Part shown: positions 52,445 through 59,687 of the stretch, one piece after another
Position numbering within the stretch: the first letter of the stretch is position 1
Layout: each line of letters begins with the position of its first letter
Origin: Candidatus Auribacter fodinae
GTDB lineage: Bacteria > Auribacterota > Auribacteria > Auribacterales > Auribacteraceae
Length of the DNA stretch: 59,687 nucleotides
Assembly: GCA_003599815.1 (NCBI GenBank)
Contig: QZJZ01000082.1
Span: forward strand, 1 to 59,687
Direction: 5' to 3'
Position numbers and translations under genes: made by a program
The notes under the pieces: generated by a model
Seen by the model: only the letters and a program-made list of their open reading frames with translations
The model's database searches: none
Told to the model about the DNA's origin: nothing

Positions 52445-53131
52445 ATGAAGCTGTCTGTTGTTATTCCGGTATTTAATGAAAAAAATACGCTTATAGAAAT
52501 TATCCGCCGGCTTAAAGCGGTAAAAGGTATCAGCATGGAAATTATTCTGGTGGACGATTTTTCCACGGATGGTACCCGCGACTTGTATCCTGACCTGAAG
52601 GAACACGTAGCACAAATTGTCCTGCATCCTGAGAATATGGGTAAAGGAGCGGCTCTGCGCACCGGGTTCCAGCACGCAACCGGAGATTATGTTATCGTGC
52701 AGGACGCTGATCTGGAATACGACCCACAGGAATTTCACCTATTATTAAAACCTGCACTGGACGGGAAAGCGGATGTGGTCTACGGTTCCCGCTTTATGGG
52801 CGGCGGGCCGCACCGGGTACTCTTTTTCTGGCATTATGTTGGCAACAAGATGCTGACCCTTCTGTCCAATATGTTTACCAACCTGAACCTTACCGATATG
52901 GAAACCTGTTATAAACTTTTCAAGCGCAATGTTATACAGAGTATAACGATTGAAGAGAACCGGTTTGGGTTCGAGCCTGAGATCACCGCGAAAGTCGCAA
53001 AGAAAAAAGTACGTATCTACGAAGTGGGCATATCGTACGCAGGGCGAGACTATTCCGAGGGTAAAAAGATCGGGCTCAAAGACGCTTTCCGTGCCTTCTA
53101 CTGTATTCTTAAATACAATCTTCTCAGATAA
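52445..53131 (+). CDS. Family 2 glycosyltransferase (dolichol-phosphate mannosyltransferase-like)
   Basis: This 228-residue enzyme has the GT-A fold. The start is [20 protein letters not shown], followed by [16 protein letters not shown]. The metal/nucleotide DxD-like motif lies in [17 protein letters not shown], and [10 protein letters not shown] follows. The C-terminal part has no membrane helices, unlike GtrB-type enzymes. ATG 52445 follows AGAGGG. It probably transfers a sugar to a lipid carrier, possibly for the surface polysaccharide or glycoprotein system whose ligase gene follows. Confidence 0.93.
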   Translation: MKLSVVIPVFNEKNTLIEIIRRLKAVKGISMEIILVDDFSTDGTRDLYPDLKEHVAQIVLHPENMGKGAALRTGFQHATGDYVIVQDADLEYDPQEFHLLLKPALDGKADVVYGSRFMGGGPHRVLFFWHYVGNKMLTLLSNMFTNLNLTDMETCYKLFKRNVIQSITIEENRFGFEPEITAKVAKKKVRIYEVGISYAGRDYSEGKKIGLKDAFRAFYCILKYNLLR

Positions 53132-53490
53132 TTATGCGGTTTAACTGTACTTACCCTGCACAGCATTAAACATTGTCTGTTATACCAATGTCGCTAGAAT
53201 TAATCTTTGGCAGCACTCGCGAATACCACACTAAGTTAATCACATTAAATTCCGATATTAAATATGATACCTGTGCATACAACAAAAATTAATCTCAGCT
53301 TTTTACGTCTCGTGCATCCAACCATGCTTGAAGCTATTGATTCAGTCGGTTTTTAGATTTTTAAATTTATCGTGGCGATTCGGATGGCTTTGTTATATGT
53401 TATACACAACTTATTGATTGCAGTGCAGTATTTCGCTAATTCAAATTTTAGATATTAATCTCAGAAATAATACAGAACAAACTTACACAG
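53132..53490. other. AT-rich intergenic region, nothing identified
   Basis: This is a 359-base gap between the glycosyltransferase and the ligase-like gene, clearly richer in A and T than its surroundings. No convincing open frame with a ribosome site, hairpin terminator or RNA gene was found on either strand. No ribosome site is obvious before the ATG at 53491 either. Confidence 0.4.
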
Positions 53491-54828
53491 ATGAAACGAC
53501 TTTTATTAACCTTTATATTAACTTTTTCCGGAATTTTCGGTTCATTCAAGTACCCCTTGTATGGAATATGCATTTATATCTGGTTCGCCTACTGGCGTCC
53601 CCTTGAATATGCATGGGGTGTACCGGGATGGTTTATGGCTATGAGGCCATCCCTGCTTCTTGCATTATCTGTGATTCTGGGTTCATTGATGAATAAAGAA
53701 AGGGTTTTTGTTGCCAGCAAATTTACTATTCTGCTCACTTTTTTGTGGATACAAATCACAATCAGCTCTTTTCATGCAGTGACCCATGAACGCGGGATGT
53801 TCTGGCTTGATTACTTTTCTAAACAGATGATTATCATTTATGTTATCAGCGGCGTTATCAATAACAAAAAACGTTTAACTGCGGTTATTATAGCGCTTAT
53901 ACTTACAATCGGCTATTTCAGCGGCAAGTGCGGTTTGTTTGGACTGATGAATCCCGGCGGCAAAATATTTGGCGGGCATGGAGGAATGTTTCTCGATAAT
54001 AATTGCTTTGCGTTAGCTTTTAATATGTTGCTTCCTTTTATTTTTTTCGCAGGGCATCTGCTCCCCAAAGGAATAAAATACAGTAAGCATCGAATTGGAT
54101 TAAAAATTTTATTTTTCCTGTCAATTCTTGGTGTCGTTTTTACTTATTCCCGAGGCGGCTTTCTTGGTTTATGTGTTGTACTTCTTATGATTAATCTACG
54201 TTCAAAAAGAAAAGTTTTATCTTTAATTATTGTAGGAGCAATGATTGCCATCATTGGTGCGTTCTTCTTACCGGAAGAATATAAAGAACGTCTCGGGACT
54301 ATCGTTGTTGATGAAGAACAGGGCGAGGAACGCGAAGCTTCATCAGCAAGCCGTATTCATTTCTGGAAAGTAGCTATGATTATCGCGAATAATTACCCGA
54401 TAATCGGAATCGGTCCAGGCTGTTATCCTGATGTGTACGATTACTATGATTTTTCGAACGGGTTATATGGTACCACCCGTGCCGTACATAATACATATTT
54501 TCAGATGCTAACGAATAACGGCTATCCCGGCCTCGTACTGATGCTCCTGCTCATGTTTTTTGGTTTCACAACATGCATGAAAATCAGGAGAAGAGTCAAA
54601 AGGCGGGAAGACCTGCAATGGATTTTCGCCTGCGCGAACATGATGGAAATTTCTCTGGCGGCCTATTGCGTATGCGGAATGTTTCTCTCCGCCGCCTATG
54701 CCGACTTGTTTTATCATTTAATTATCCTGATCGCCTGCCTCGACAAAATGACACCCTATTACCTTAATGCGCCGCCGGAACAGGAACAGGCGACTGAAAC
54801 GGCCCCGGCAGTAATGCCGTCGCGATAA
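53491..54828 (+). CDS. O-antigen-ligase-like membrane protein (exosortase-associated type)
   Basis: This 445-residue membrane protein has ten or more helices. It begins with the FKYPLYGICIYIWFAYWRPL segment seen in exosortase-associated O-ligases, and has the Wzy_C/WaaL core FTYSRGGFLGLCVVLLM and a large periplasmic loop with HNTYFQMLTNNGYPGLVLML. Such enzymes join glycans to a carrier lipid or to protein. The two PEP-CTERM proteins at 32.6-34.1 kb would be natural targets. The gene is preceded by an AT-rich gap and is itself AT-richer than its neighbours, which may suggest transfer. Confidence 0.85.
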   Translation: MKRLLLTFILTFSGIFGSFKYPLYGICIYIWFAYWRPLEYAWGVPGWFMAMRPSLLLALSVILGSLMNKERVFVASKFTILLTFLWIQITISSFHAVTHERGMFWLDYFSKQMIIIYVISGVINNKKRLTAVIIALILTIGYFSGKCGLFGLMNPGGKIFGGHGGMFLDNNCFALAFNMLLPFIFFAGHLLPKGIKYSKHRIGLKILFFLSILGVVFTYSRGGFLGLCVVLLMINLRSKRKVLSLIIVGAMIAIIGAFFLPEEYKERLGTIVVDEEQGEEREASSASRIHFWKVAMIIANNYPIIGIGPGCYPDVYDYYDFSNGLYGTTRAVHNTYFQMLTNNGYPGLVLMLLLMFFGFTTCMKIRRRVKRREDLQWIFACANMMEISLAAYCVCGMFLSAAYADLFYHLIILIACLDKMTPYYLNAPPEQEQATETAPAVMPSR

Positions 54829-54981
54829 AATATCTTTTCTCCAGAATAAAACCTGCTTTATAATCGGATATTCTAACCCGAACGGAAGTGCGTGCAGTCT
54901 TACGTAATAATTAAATCGGTTTTGCCGATGAATACAATTATACACATTATGGCAAACATATACTAATACAGGAACATCATC

Positions 54982-56373
54982 ATGAAACGAACGCAAATTA
55001 AAGACGCTTTGCAATCAACCAATTACAACAACCCAATTACCATCGCGGGATGGGTACGCACAAAACGCGACTCGAAAGGCGGATTTTCGTTCATCGAGCT
55101 GAATGACGGGTCATCGTTTCAGAATATTCAGGTTATCGCTGACGAATCTATCCCCAACTACACCAGCGATATCCTAAAGCTGACCGCAGGATGTTCCATA
55201 GCGGTACAGGGAACACTGGTTGAGTCGCCGGCACAGGGACAAAGCGTTGAGGTTAAGGCAAATAGTGTCTCGGTTATCGGGCTTGCAGATCCCGAATCGT
55301 ACCCGCTCCAGAAAAAAAGGCATTCATTCGAGTTCCTGCGCCAAATCGCCCACCTGCGCCCGCGCACAAACACATTCGGGGCTATTGCCCGGGTGCGTAA
55401 CGCGCTCAGTTTCGCCATCCACCAGTTTTTTCAGGATAACGGATTCTTCTACCTCCACAGCCCCATTATTACAGGAAGCGACTGCGAAGGCGCCGGAGAA
55501 ATGTTCCGGGTAACCACTTTCGATCTGAACAATATACCCCGAGTTGACGGAGCCATAGATTTCTCTCAGGACTTTTTCGGCAAATCAACCAACCTCACGG
55601 TCAGCGGACAACTTGAAGCAGAAATATACGCCCTCGCACTGGGCAATGTCTATACCTTCGGCCCGACTTTCAGAGCAGAAAACTCAAACACCTCACGACA
55701 TCTGTCGGAATTCTGGATGGTAGAACCGGAAATGGCGTTCTGTGACCTTCAGCAAGACTGTGAAACCGCGGAAAAATTCCTGAAATTCATTATCCGGGAA
55801 ACCATGGAAAAATGCCCCGATGAAATGGCGTTCTTCAATAAATTCATCGACAACCAGATCGTAGAAACCCTTGGACATATTCTCAATTCGCCTTTTGAAA
55901 TCATCCCGTATAAAGAAGCTCTGGCTATGCTTCAGAAAGCAAATGTTACCTTTGAGTACCCGCTCGGATGGGAACACGGTTTTCAGGCGGAACATGAACG
56001 GTACCTTACTGAAGAGCTAGTCAAAAAGCCGGTCATTATCATTGATTTTCCCAAGGAAATCAAGGCGTTCTACATGCGCCGGAATGACGACGGGCAAACC
56101 GTCGCGGCGATGGACATCCTCTTTCCTCATATCGGTGAAATCGTCGGCGGCAGTCAGCGTGAAGAACGCTATGATGTACTGAAAAACCGCATCTTGGAAC
56201 TGGGACTGCACATTGAAGACTACTGGTGGTATCTGGAACTGCGCCAGTTCGGGTCTGTTGAACATGCGGGGTTCGGACTGGGATTTGACCGTCTGGTGCA
56301 ATTCATCAGCGGCATGAAAAATATCAGGGACATAATTCCGTTTCCCAGAACGCCTCAAAATGCAGACTTTTAA
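54982..56373 (+). CDS. asnS: Asparaginyl-tRNA synthetase
   Basis: This 463-residue class IIb synthetase charges tRNA-Asn. An OB-fold anticodon-binding domain comes first (about 15-105, [20 protein letters not shown]). The catalytic domain has motif 2 in [20 protein letters not shown] and EPEMAF, which is the AsnRS form. Motif 3 is [15 protein letters not shown]. The C-terminus has [15 protein letters not shown], as expected. It is full length and intact. The gene stands apart from its neighbours and is the only tRNA-linked gene in the window. Confidence 0.97.
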   Translation: MKRTQIKDALQSTNYNNPITIAGWVRTKRDSKGGFSFIELNDGSSFQNIQVIADESIPNYTSDILKLTAGCSIAVQGTLVESPAQGQSVEVKANSVSVIGLADPESYPLQKKRHSFEFLRQIAHLRPRTNTFGAIARVRNALSFAIHQFFQDNGFFYLHSPIITGSDCEGAGEMFRVTTFDLNNIPRVDGAIDFSQDFFGKSTNLTVSGQLEAEIYALALGNVYTFGPTFRAENSNTSRHLSEFWMVEPEMAFCDLQQDCETAEKFLKFIIRETMEKCPDEMAFFNKFIDNQIVETLGHILNSPFEIIPYKEALAMLQKANVTFEYPLGWEHGFQAEHERYLTEELVKKPVIIIDFPKEIKAFYMRRNDDGQTVAAMDILFPHIGEIVGGSQREERYDVLKNRILELGLHIEDYWWYLELRQFGSVEHAGFGLGFDRLVQFISGMKNIRDIIPFPRTPQNADF

Positions 56374-56479
56374 CATTCTCAGGCAAATGTAAATGAATAT
56401 TGCGATAGTATTGACCATCATAAGTATGTTAGTATAGTATAACTGTAATGCTGATATAAAAAATTATGGGAGCACAATT

Positions 56480-57415
56480 ATGAAAAAACTTATCCTGCGT
56501 TCCATCACGGTAATCATTATCCTGATGGCGGTATCCGTACCATTCTTTGTACAGGCACAATCCAAACCGCTGATCGTAGCGTCTACCACGGATATCGCTT
56601 CTATAGCGCAGGCTATTGCCGGCGATAACCTTGAGGTCATATCAATGCTTCAGGGCGGAGACAACCCGACTTATCTTGCTCCCGACCTCGCATCTCAACT
56701 GAGAGCGCAACATGCCGTGCTGTACCTGAAAAACGGGTTCGGACTGGAAGACAACTGGGAAAAAACATGGTGGGACGGCGTAAACAACCCTCTGATAACG
56801 CCTGACTCAGAAGCTGTTCAACTGGTAACTGCAGGAATAACGCCTAAACCATCAAAAGTTGATGACCCGGAGGCAACACCGATTCATTACAAAGATGCAA
56901 ATCCCTTCGTCTGGCTTGATCCTGCCAACAGCATAAAAATCATAAACAATATCTACGAAATACTCGGAAATAAGTTTCCTGATTTTAAAGAGGATATGAA
57001 CACTAACCGCAAACGGTATATAAAGGAATTCCAGAACGATATCGATATCTGGAAAAAACGGTGTGAAGCATACAAAGGAGTACGTATAGTCGCCTATAAT
57101 CACAATCTCGATTATTTTACCGATTCGTTCGGACTGAATGTCGTTGAATACGTTGAACCAGCGGCTGGTGTTGCCCCGGGGCGCAAACGCATCGCCTCAT
57201 TGATGGATTCCATTAAAAACAATGGCATCAAACTGATGCTGGTTCCTGATTATGTCAGTCTGAGGCTTCCGAAACAATTTCAGGAAGAAACCGGCATTAA
57301 GCTGGTTATCGTGCCTACGTCCTGCGGGGGTAGCTGGGCTAAAGAGTATAACCAGCTGTTTCCCTGCATTGTGAGCGAAATTCACAAGACAATTCAGGTT
57401 CAGGACAACCAGTAA
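56480..57415 (+). CDS. ZnuA/TroA-like periplasmic protein with degenerate metal site
   Basis: This 311-residue exported protein has a signal peptide (about 1-28, cleavage near VQA-Q). The cluster A-1 solute-binding fold is seen in LIVASTTDIASIAQAIAGDN, VWLDPANSIKIINNIYEILG and YNHNLDYFTDSFGLNVVEY. Family members bind zinc or manganese with His, His, His and Asp/Glu. Here the first His motif reads NPTYLAP, the second ANPFVWLDP (His to Phe), and only HNLDYF keeps a His. No permease or ATPase gene follows, so it is an orphan of unclear ligand. Confidence 0.85.
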   Translation: MKKLILRSITVIIILMAVSVPFFVQAQSKPLIVASTTDIASIAQAIAGDNLEVISMLQGGDNPTYLAPDLASQLRAQHAVLYLKNGFGLEDNWEKTWWDGVNNPLITPDSEAVQLVTAGITPKPSKVDDPEATPIHYKDANPFVWLDPANSIKIINNIYEILGNKFPDFKEDMNTNRKRYIKEFQNDIDIWKKRCEAYKGVRIVAYNHNLDYFTDSFGLNVVEYVEPAAGVAPGRKRIASLMDSIKNNGIKLMLVPDYVSLRLPKQFQEETGIKLVIVPTSCGGSWAKEYNQLFPCIVSEIHKTIQVQDNQ

Positions 57416-57439
57416 TACTGGCGGCTGGAACATAACTAT

Positions 57440-59203
57440 ATGTCTCATTCATTATTTCTCCCTGTCTCTCAGGATGATGTACGTTCTCGCGGATGGGATT
57501 GCCTTGATATTATTATTATCAGCGGCGATGCCTACGTTGACCATCATTCATTCGGTACTGCAGTCATCGGGCGGTATCTTGAAAAACACGGGTTCAAAGT
57601 AGGCGTTATTCCTCAGCCTGACTGGCGTGACCCCGCACAATTTCTGAAGCTTGGCAAACCGCGCCTTTTTTTCGCTGTTACCTCAGGAAACATGGACTCG
57701 CTAGTCTGTAACCGGACCAGCGCGAACAAACCGCGCCGCACTGACATGTTTTCTCCCGGCGGCAAAGCGGGAATGCGCCCTGACCGTTCAATCATCGTAT
57801 ATACCAGCATGATAAAGAATATTGCCAAAGGCGTACCTGTTGTCATAGGCGGTATAGAAGCCAGCCTGCGCAGGCTGGCGCATTATGATTACTGGAGCAA
57901 CTCCGTACGGAGGTCTATCCTGCTCGACAGCAAAGCTGACATTCTTGTGTACGGCATGGGCGAAAAACCGGTTCTGGAAATTGCCCGACGGCTTAACAGC
58001 GGAGAACCGGATCTCAGCGGAATCGAAGGTACCTGCATCATGAGCAAAGAAGCGCCTTCCGATGCGGTTTCTCTTCCTGATTTCGAAATAGTCCGGGACG
58101 ACAAAAAAGCATACATGAAAGCGCACAAACAGTTCGTCGATTACTTTCTGCAGCGTCCTGATTACCCTATATTCCAGAAATACCAGAACAGGTGGCTGGT
58201 ACATGCCCCCCCCGGACCTCCTCTTACTACTCAGGAGATGGACGAGATATACGCACTGCCGTTTAAAAGGCGCCCGCACCCGATGTACGACAGTTTAGGC
58301 GGCATACCCGCTTTCGAGGCAGTAAAATTTTCTGTTACGGCGCACCGGGGCTGTTTCGGAGGATGTTCGTTCTGCGCTCTGTTTTTTCATCAGGGGCACA
58401 TCATTCAGTCACGAAGCAAGGAATCCATACTCGCTGAACTCAGGCAATACGTTAATGACCCTGACTTCAAAGGCACGGTTTCGGATATCGGCGGGCCTAC
58501 CGCCAATATGTACGGGCTGGGATGTAAGTATCACGAGAAAGGGACACATTGCGGAAAAAGCACATGTCTCGGCGATTCCCCCTGCCCCGCGTTGAACAGA
58601 GACCACAGCAAATACATGGATATCCTCGCCAGCGCGAGATCAATTAAAGGAATCTCCCACGTCTTTGTTTCCAGCGGACTTCGGTATGACATTATTCCGG
58701 AATCAGACGCCTATAAAATTCTGACCGAATTATGCACACACCATATCAGCGGCCAGTTGAAAGTCGCGCCGGAACACATCAGTCCGAATGTCTTACGGCT
58801 TATGAACAAACCGGGCAAAAGCAAATTCGTCCAGTTTCAAAACCTGTTCAGCCAGATCAACAAAAAACTGAAAAAGAAGCAGTATATCATACCCTATTTC
58901 ATCGTTTCTCATCCGGGATGCACGGAAGAAGATATGCTTCAGTTACAGCGTTTCCTGACAGGACAGGGATTTATTCCCGATCAGATACAGGATTTCCTGC
59001 CAACCCCCATGACAACGTCAACATGCATGTATTATACTGAACTCGACCTTTTTACCGAAACAACCATATTCGTCCCGAAATCAGTGCATGACAGGACACG
59101 ACAGCGCACCATCCTGCACGGGTACAAGAAAAGCATACGTCACGCACCGGATAAGCAAAAAGAACCTGCTGGAAAACGGCATCGTTCATCCCGCAAAAGG
59201 TAA
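57440..59203 (+). CDS. ygiQ: YgiQ-family radical SAM protein
   Basis: This is a 587-residue protein of the YgiQ/UPF0313 family. The N-terminal part (1-290) has the family motifs DIIIISGDAYVDHHSFGTAV, AVTSGNMDSLVCNRTSANK and GGIEASLRRLAHYDYW. The radical SAM core (about 300-540) has the Fe-S motif in CFGGCSFC (CxxxCxxC, near 310-320). A C-terminal region carries FLPTPMTTSTCMYYT. The basic tail ends GKRHRSSRKR. It is full length; the reaction of this family is not known. Confidence 0.94.
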   Translation: MSHSLFLPVSQDDVRSRGWDCLDIIIISGDAYVDHHSFGTAVIGRYLEKHGFKVGVIPQPDWRDPAQFLKLGKPRLFFAVTSGNMDSLVCNRTSANKPRRTDMFSPGGKAGMRPDRSIIVYTSMIKNIAKGVPVVIGGIEASLRRLAHYDYWSNSVRRSILLDSKADILVYGMGEKPVLEIARRLNSGEPDLSGIEGTCIMSKEAPSDAVSLPDFEIVRDDKKAYMKAHKQFVDYFLQRPDYPIFQKYQNRWLVHAPPGPPLTTQEMDEIYALPFKRRPHPMYDSLGGIPAFEAVKFSVTAHRGCFGGCSFCALFFHQGHIIQSRSKESILAELRQYVNDPDFKGTVSDIGGPTANMYGLGCKYHEKGTHCGKSTCLGDSPCPALNRDHSKYMDILASARSIKGISHVFVSSGLRYDIIPESDAYKILTELCTHHISGQLKVAPEHISPNVLRLMNKPGKSKFVQFQNLFSQINKKLKKKQYIIPYFIVSHPGCTEEDMLQLQRFLTGQGFIPDQIQDFLPTPMTTSTCMYYTELDLFTETTIFVPKSVHDRTRQRTILHGYKKSIRHAPDKQKEPAGKRHRSSRKR

Positions 59204-59218
59204 ACTGGTTTTATCTCA

Positions 59219-59650
59219 TTATTGTACAGCGACGATAGACTCTTCCGTATACTGGCATATACAGTCACGGCCCATGGATTTTGCTCCGTACAGTGCGTTA
59301 TCCGCGGAAAGGATAAATTCGTCTTCTTCCATGATGTTGTTATCAGGAAACGAAGATATTCCGAAAGATATGCTGATTTTCACAATCTGATCGCCAACGA
59401 TAAACTCCGCTCGATCAATCTGAGTTCGGATACGGCGCACAGCGGTTAAAGCGCCGGCGTGATTCGTGTACGGCAGAAGCATGACAAACTCTTCCCCGCC
59501 ATACCGTGCGACAACATCTATTTTGCGCAGGCTATCCGCGATAATCTGAGACGTTCTGACCAGTATCGCGTCACCTGCCAGATGCCCATACGCGGAGACG
59601 GTCAGGCTTGTCAGGGAAAGGTGCGGCAAATGACGGACCCCGGCAGGAGT
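59219..59650 (-). pseudogene. GGDEF domain, 3' fragment, broken before the D/N motifs
   Basis: The minus strand encodes the C-terminal two thirds of a diguanylate cyclase domain. It includes YGHLAGDAILVRTSQIIAD, the active site GGEEF in VARYGGEEFVMLLPY, and ISFGISSFPDNNI with ADNALYGAKSMGRD. Upstream of YGH the expected DIDxFKxIND sequence is missing, and a TAA occurs at 59651-59653. Either the gene is broken or the last 60 bases of the window are unreliable. If whole elsewhere, it would make cyclic-di-GMP. No start codon is supported. Confidence 0.7.
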
Positions 59651-59687
59651 TTATTTGAGAAGGCAGAGTGGTTCAGAAGATCAGCCG

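Noticed and set aside
1-59687. tRNA, rRNA, CRISPR arrays, transposase genes, replication origin
   Set aside because: I looked for T-arm-like sequences, regular short repeats with spacers, and transposase motifs. None was convincing.

Overview
This window is a bacterial chromosomal segment of moderate GC content from a motile, Gram-negative-type cell. The evidence for an outer membrane is a TonB-dependent receptor, TonB, an MlaE/MlaF/MlaD lipid-transport set and several lipoproteins. Tandem flagellins without a variable domain, PEP-CTERM surface proteins with an exosortase-associated ligase-like protein, many sensory output proteins and one giant secreted protein (about 3,426 residues) suggest an uncultured phylum such as Omnitrophota or a relative. 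That placement is inference; no rRNA gene is present.

Layout. 1-4.6 kb: four tandem, nearly identical flagellin genes (the first cut by the window edge), with structured leaders, strong intergenic hairpins and a small orphan gene. 4.7-6.6 kb: a CHASE2 adenylate cyclase, converging on and overlapping the end of the giant gene. 6.6-16.9 kb (minus): the giant gene, read here as an N-terminal Tiki/ChaN-like domain followed by nine regularly spaced kinase-like units, most lacking catalytic residues. 17.1-23.5 kb: one long plus-strand operon with a GAF-PP2C phosphatase, an RsbW-like kinase, a STAS protein, MlaE, MlaF, MlaD, a nucleotidyltransferase-like protein and a TPM protein. 24.5-30.8 kb: a vitamin B12 uptake operon (btuB, tonB, btuF, btuD, btuC) under two tandem cobalamin riboswitches. 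31-39.4 kb: thrC, two PEP-CTERM proteins, panE, a ferritin-like protein, a nitroreductase, small lipoproteins, a NUDIX hydrolase and an alpha/beta hydrolase. 39.4-42.5 kb: a solitary ParB-like protein and a divergent flagellin facing a short sigma-54-activator-like protein. 42.5-48.2 kb: a subtilase, a DUF294 nucleotidyltransferase, a HemC-like pseudoenzyme and glgB. 48.4-59.7 kb: a PPC/DUF296 protein, a NifA-like activator, PhoH, a glycosyltransferase, an O-antigen-ligase-like protein, asnS, a ZnuA-like orphan, a YgiQ-type radical SAM protein and a broken GGDEF fragment.

Three copies of a dispersed palindromic element (about 125-140 bp, MITE-like) lie between genes. The most notable points are the kinase-like array in the giant protein, the partner-switching module fused into the Mla operon, the tandem B12 riboswitches, and hairpins with a GGA loop in front of three flagellin genes that look like CsrA sites. 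No tRNA, rRNA, CRISPR array or transposase gene was seen. All family assignments come from reading motifs by eye.
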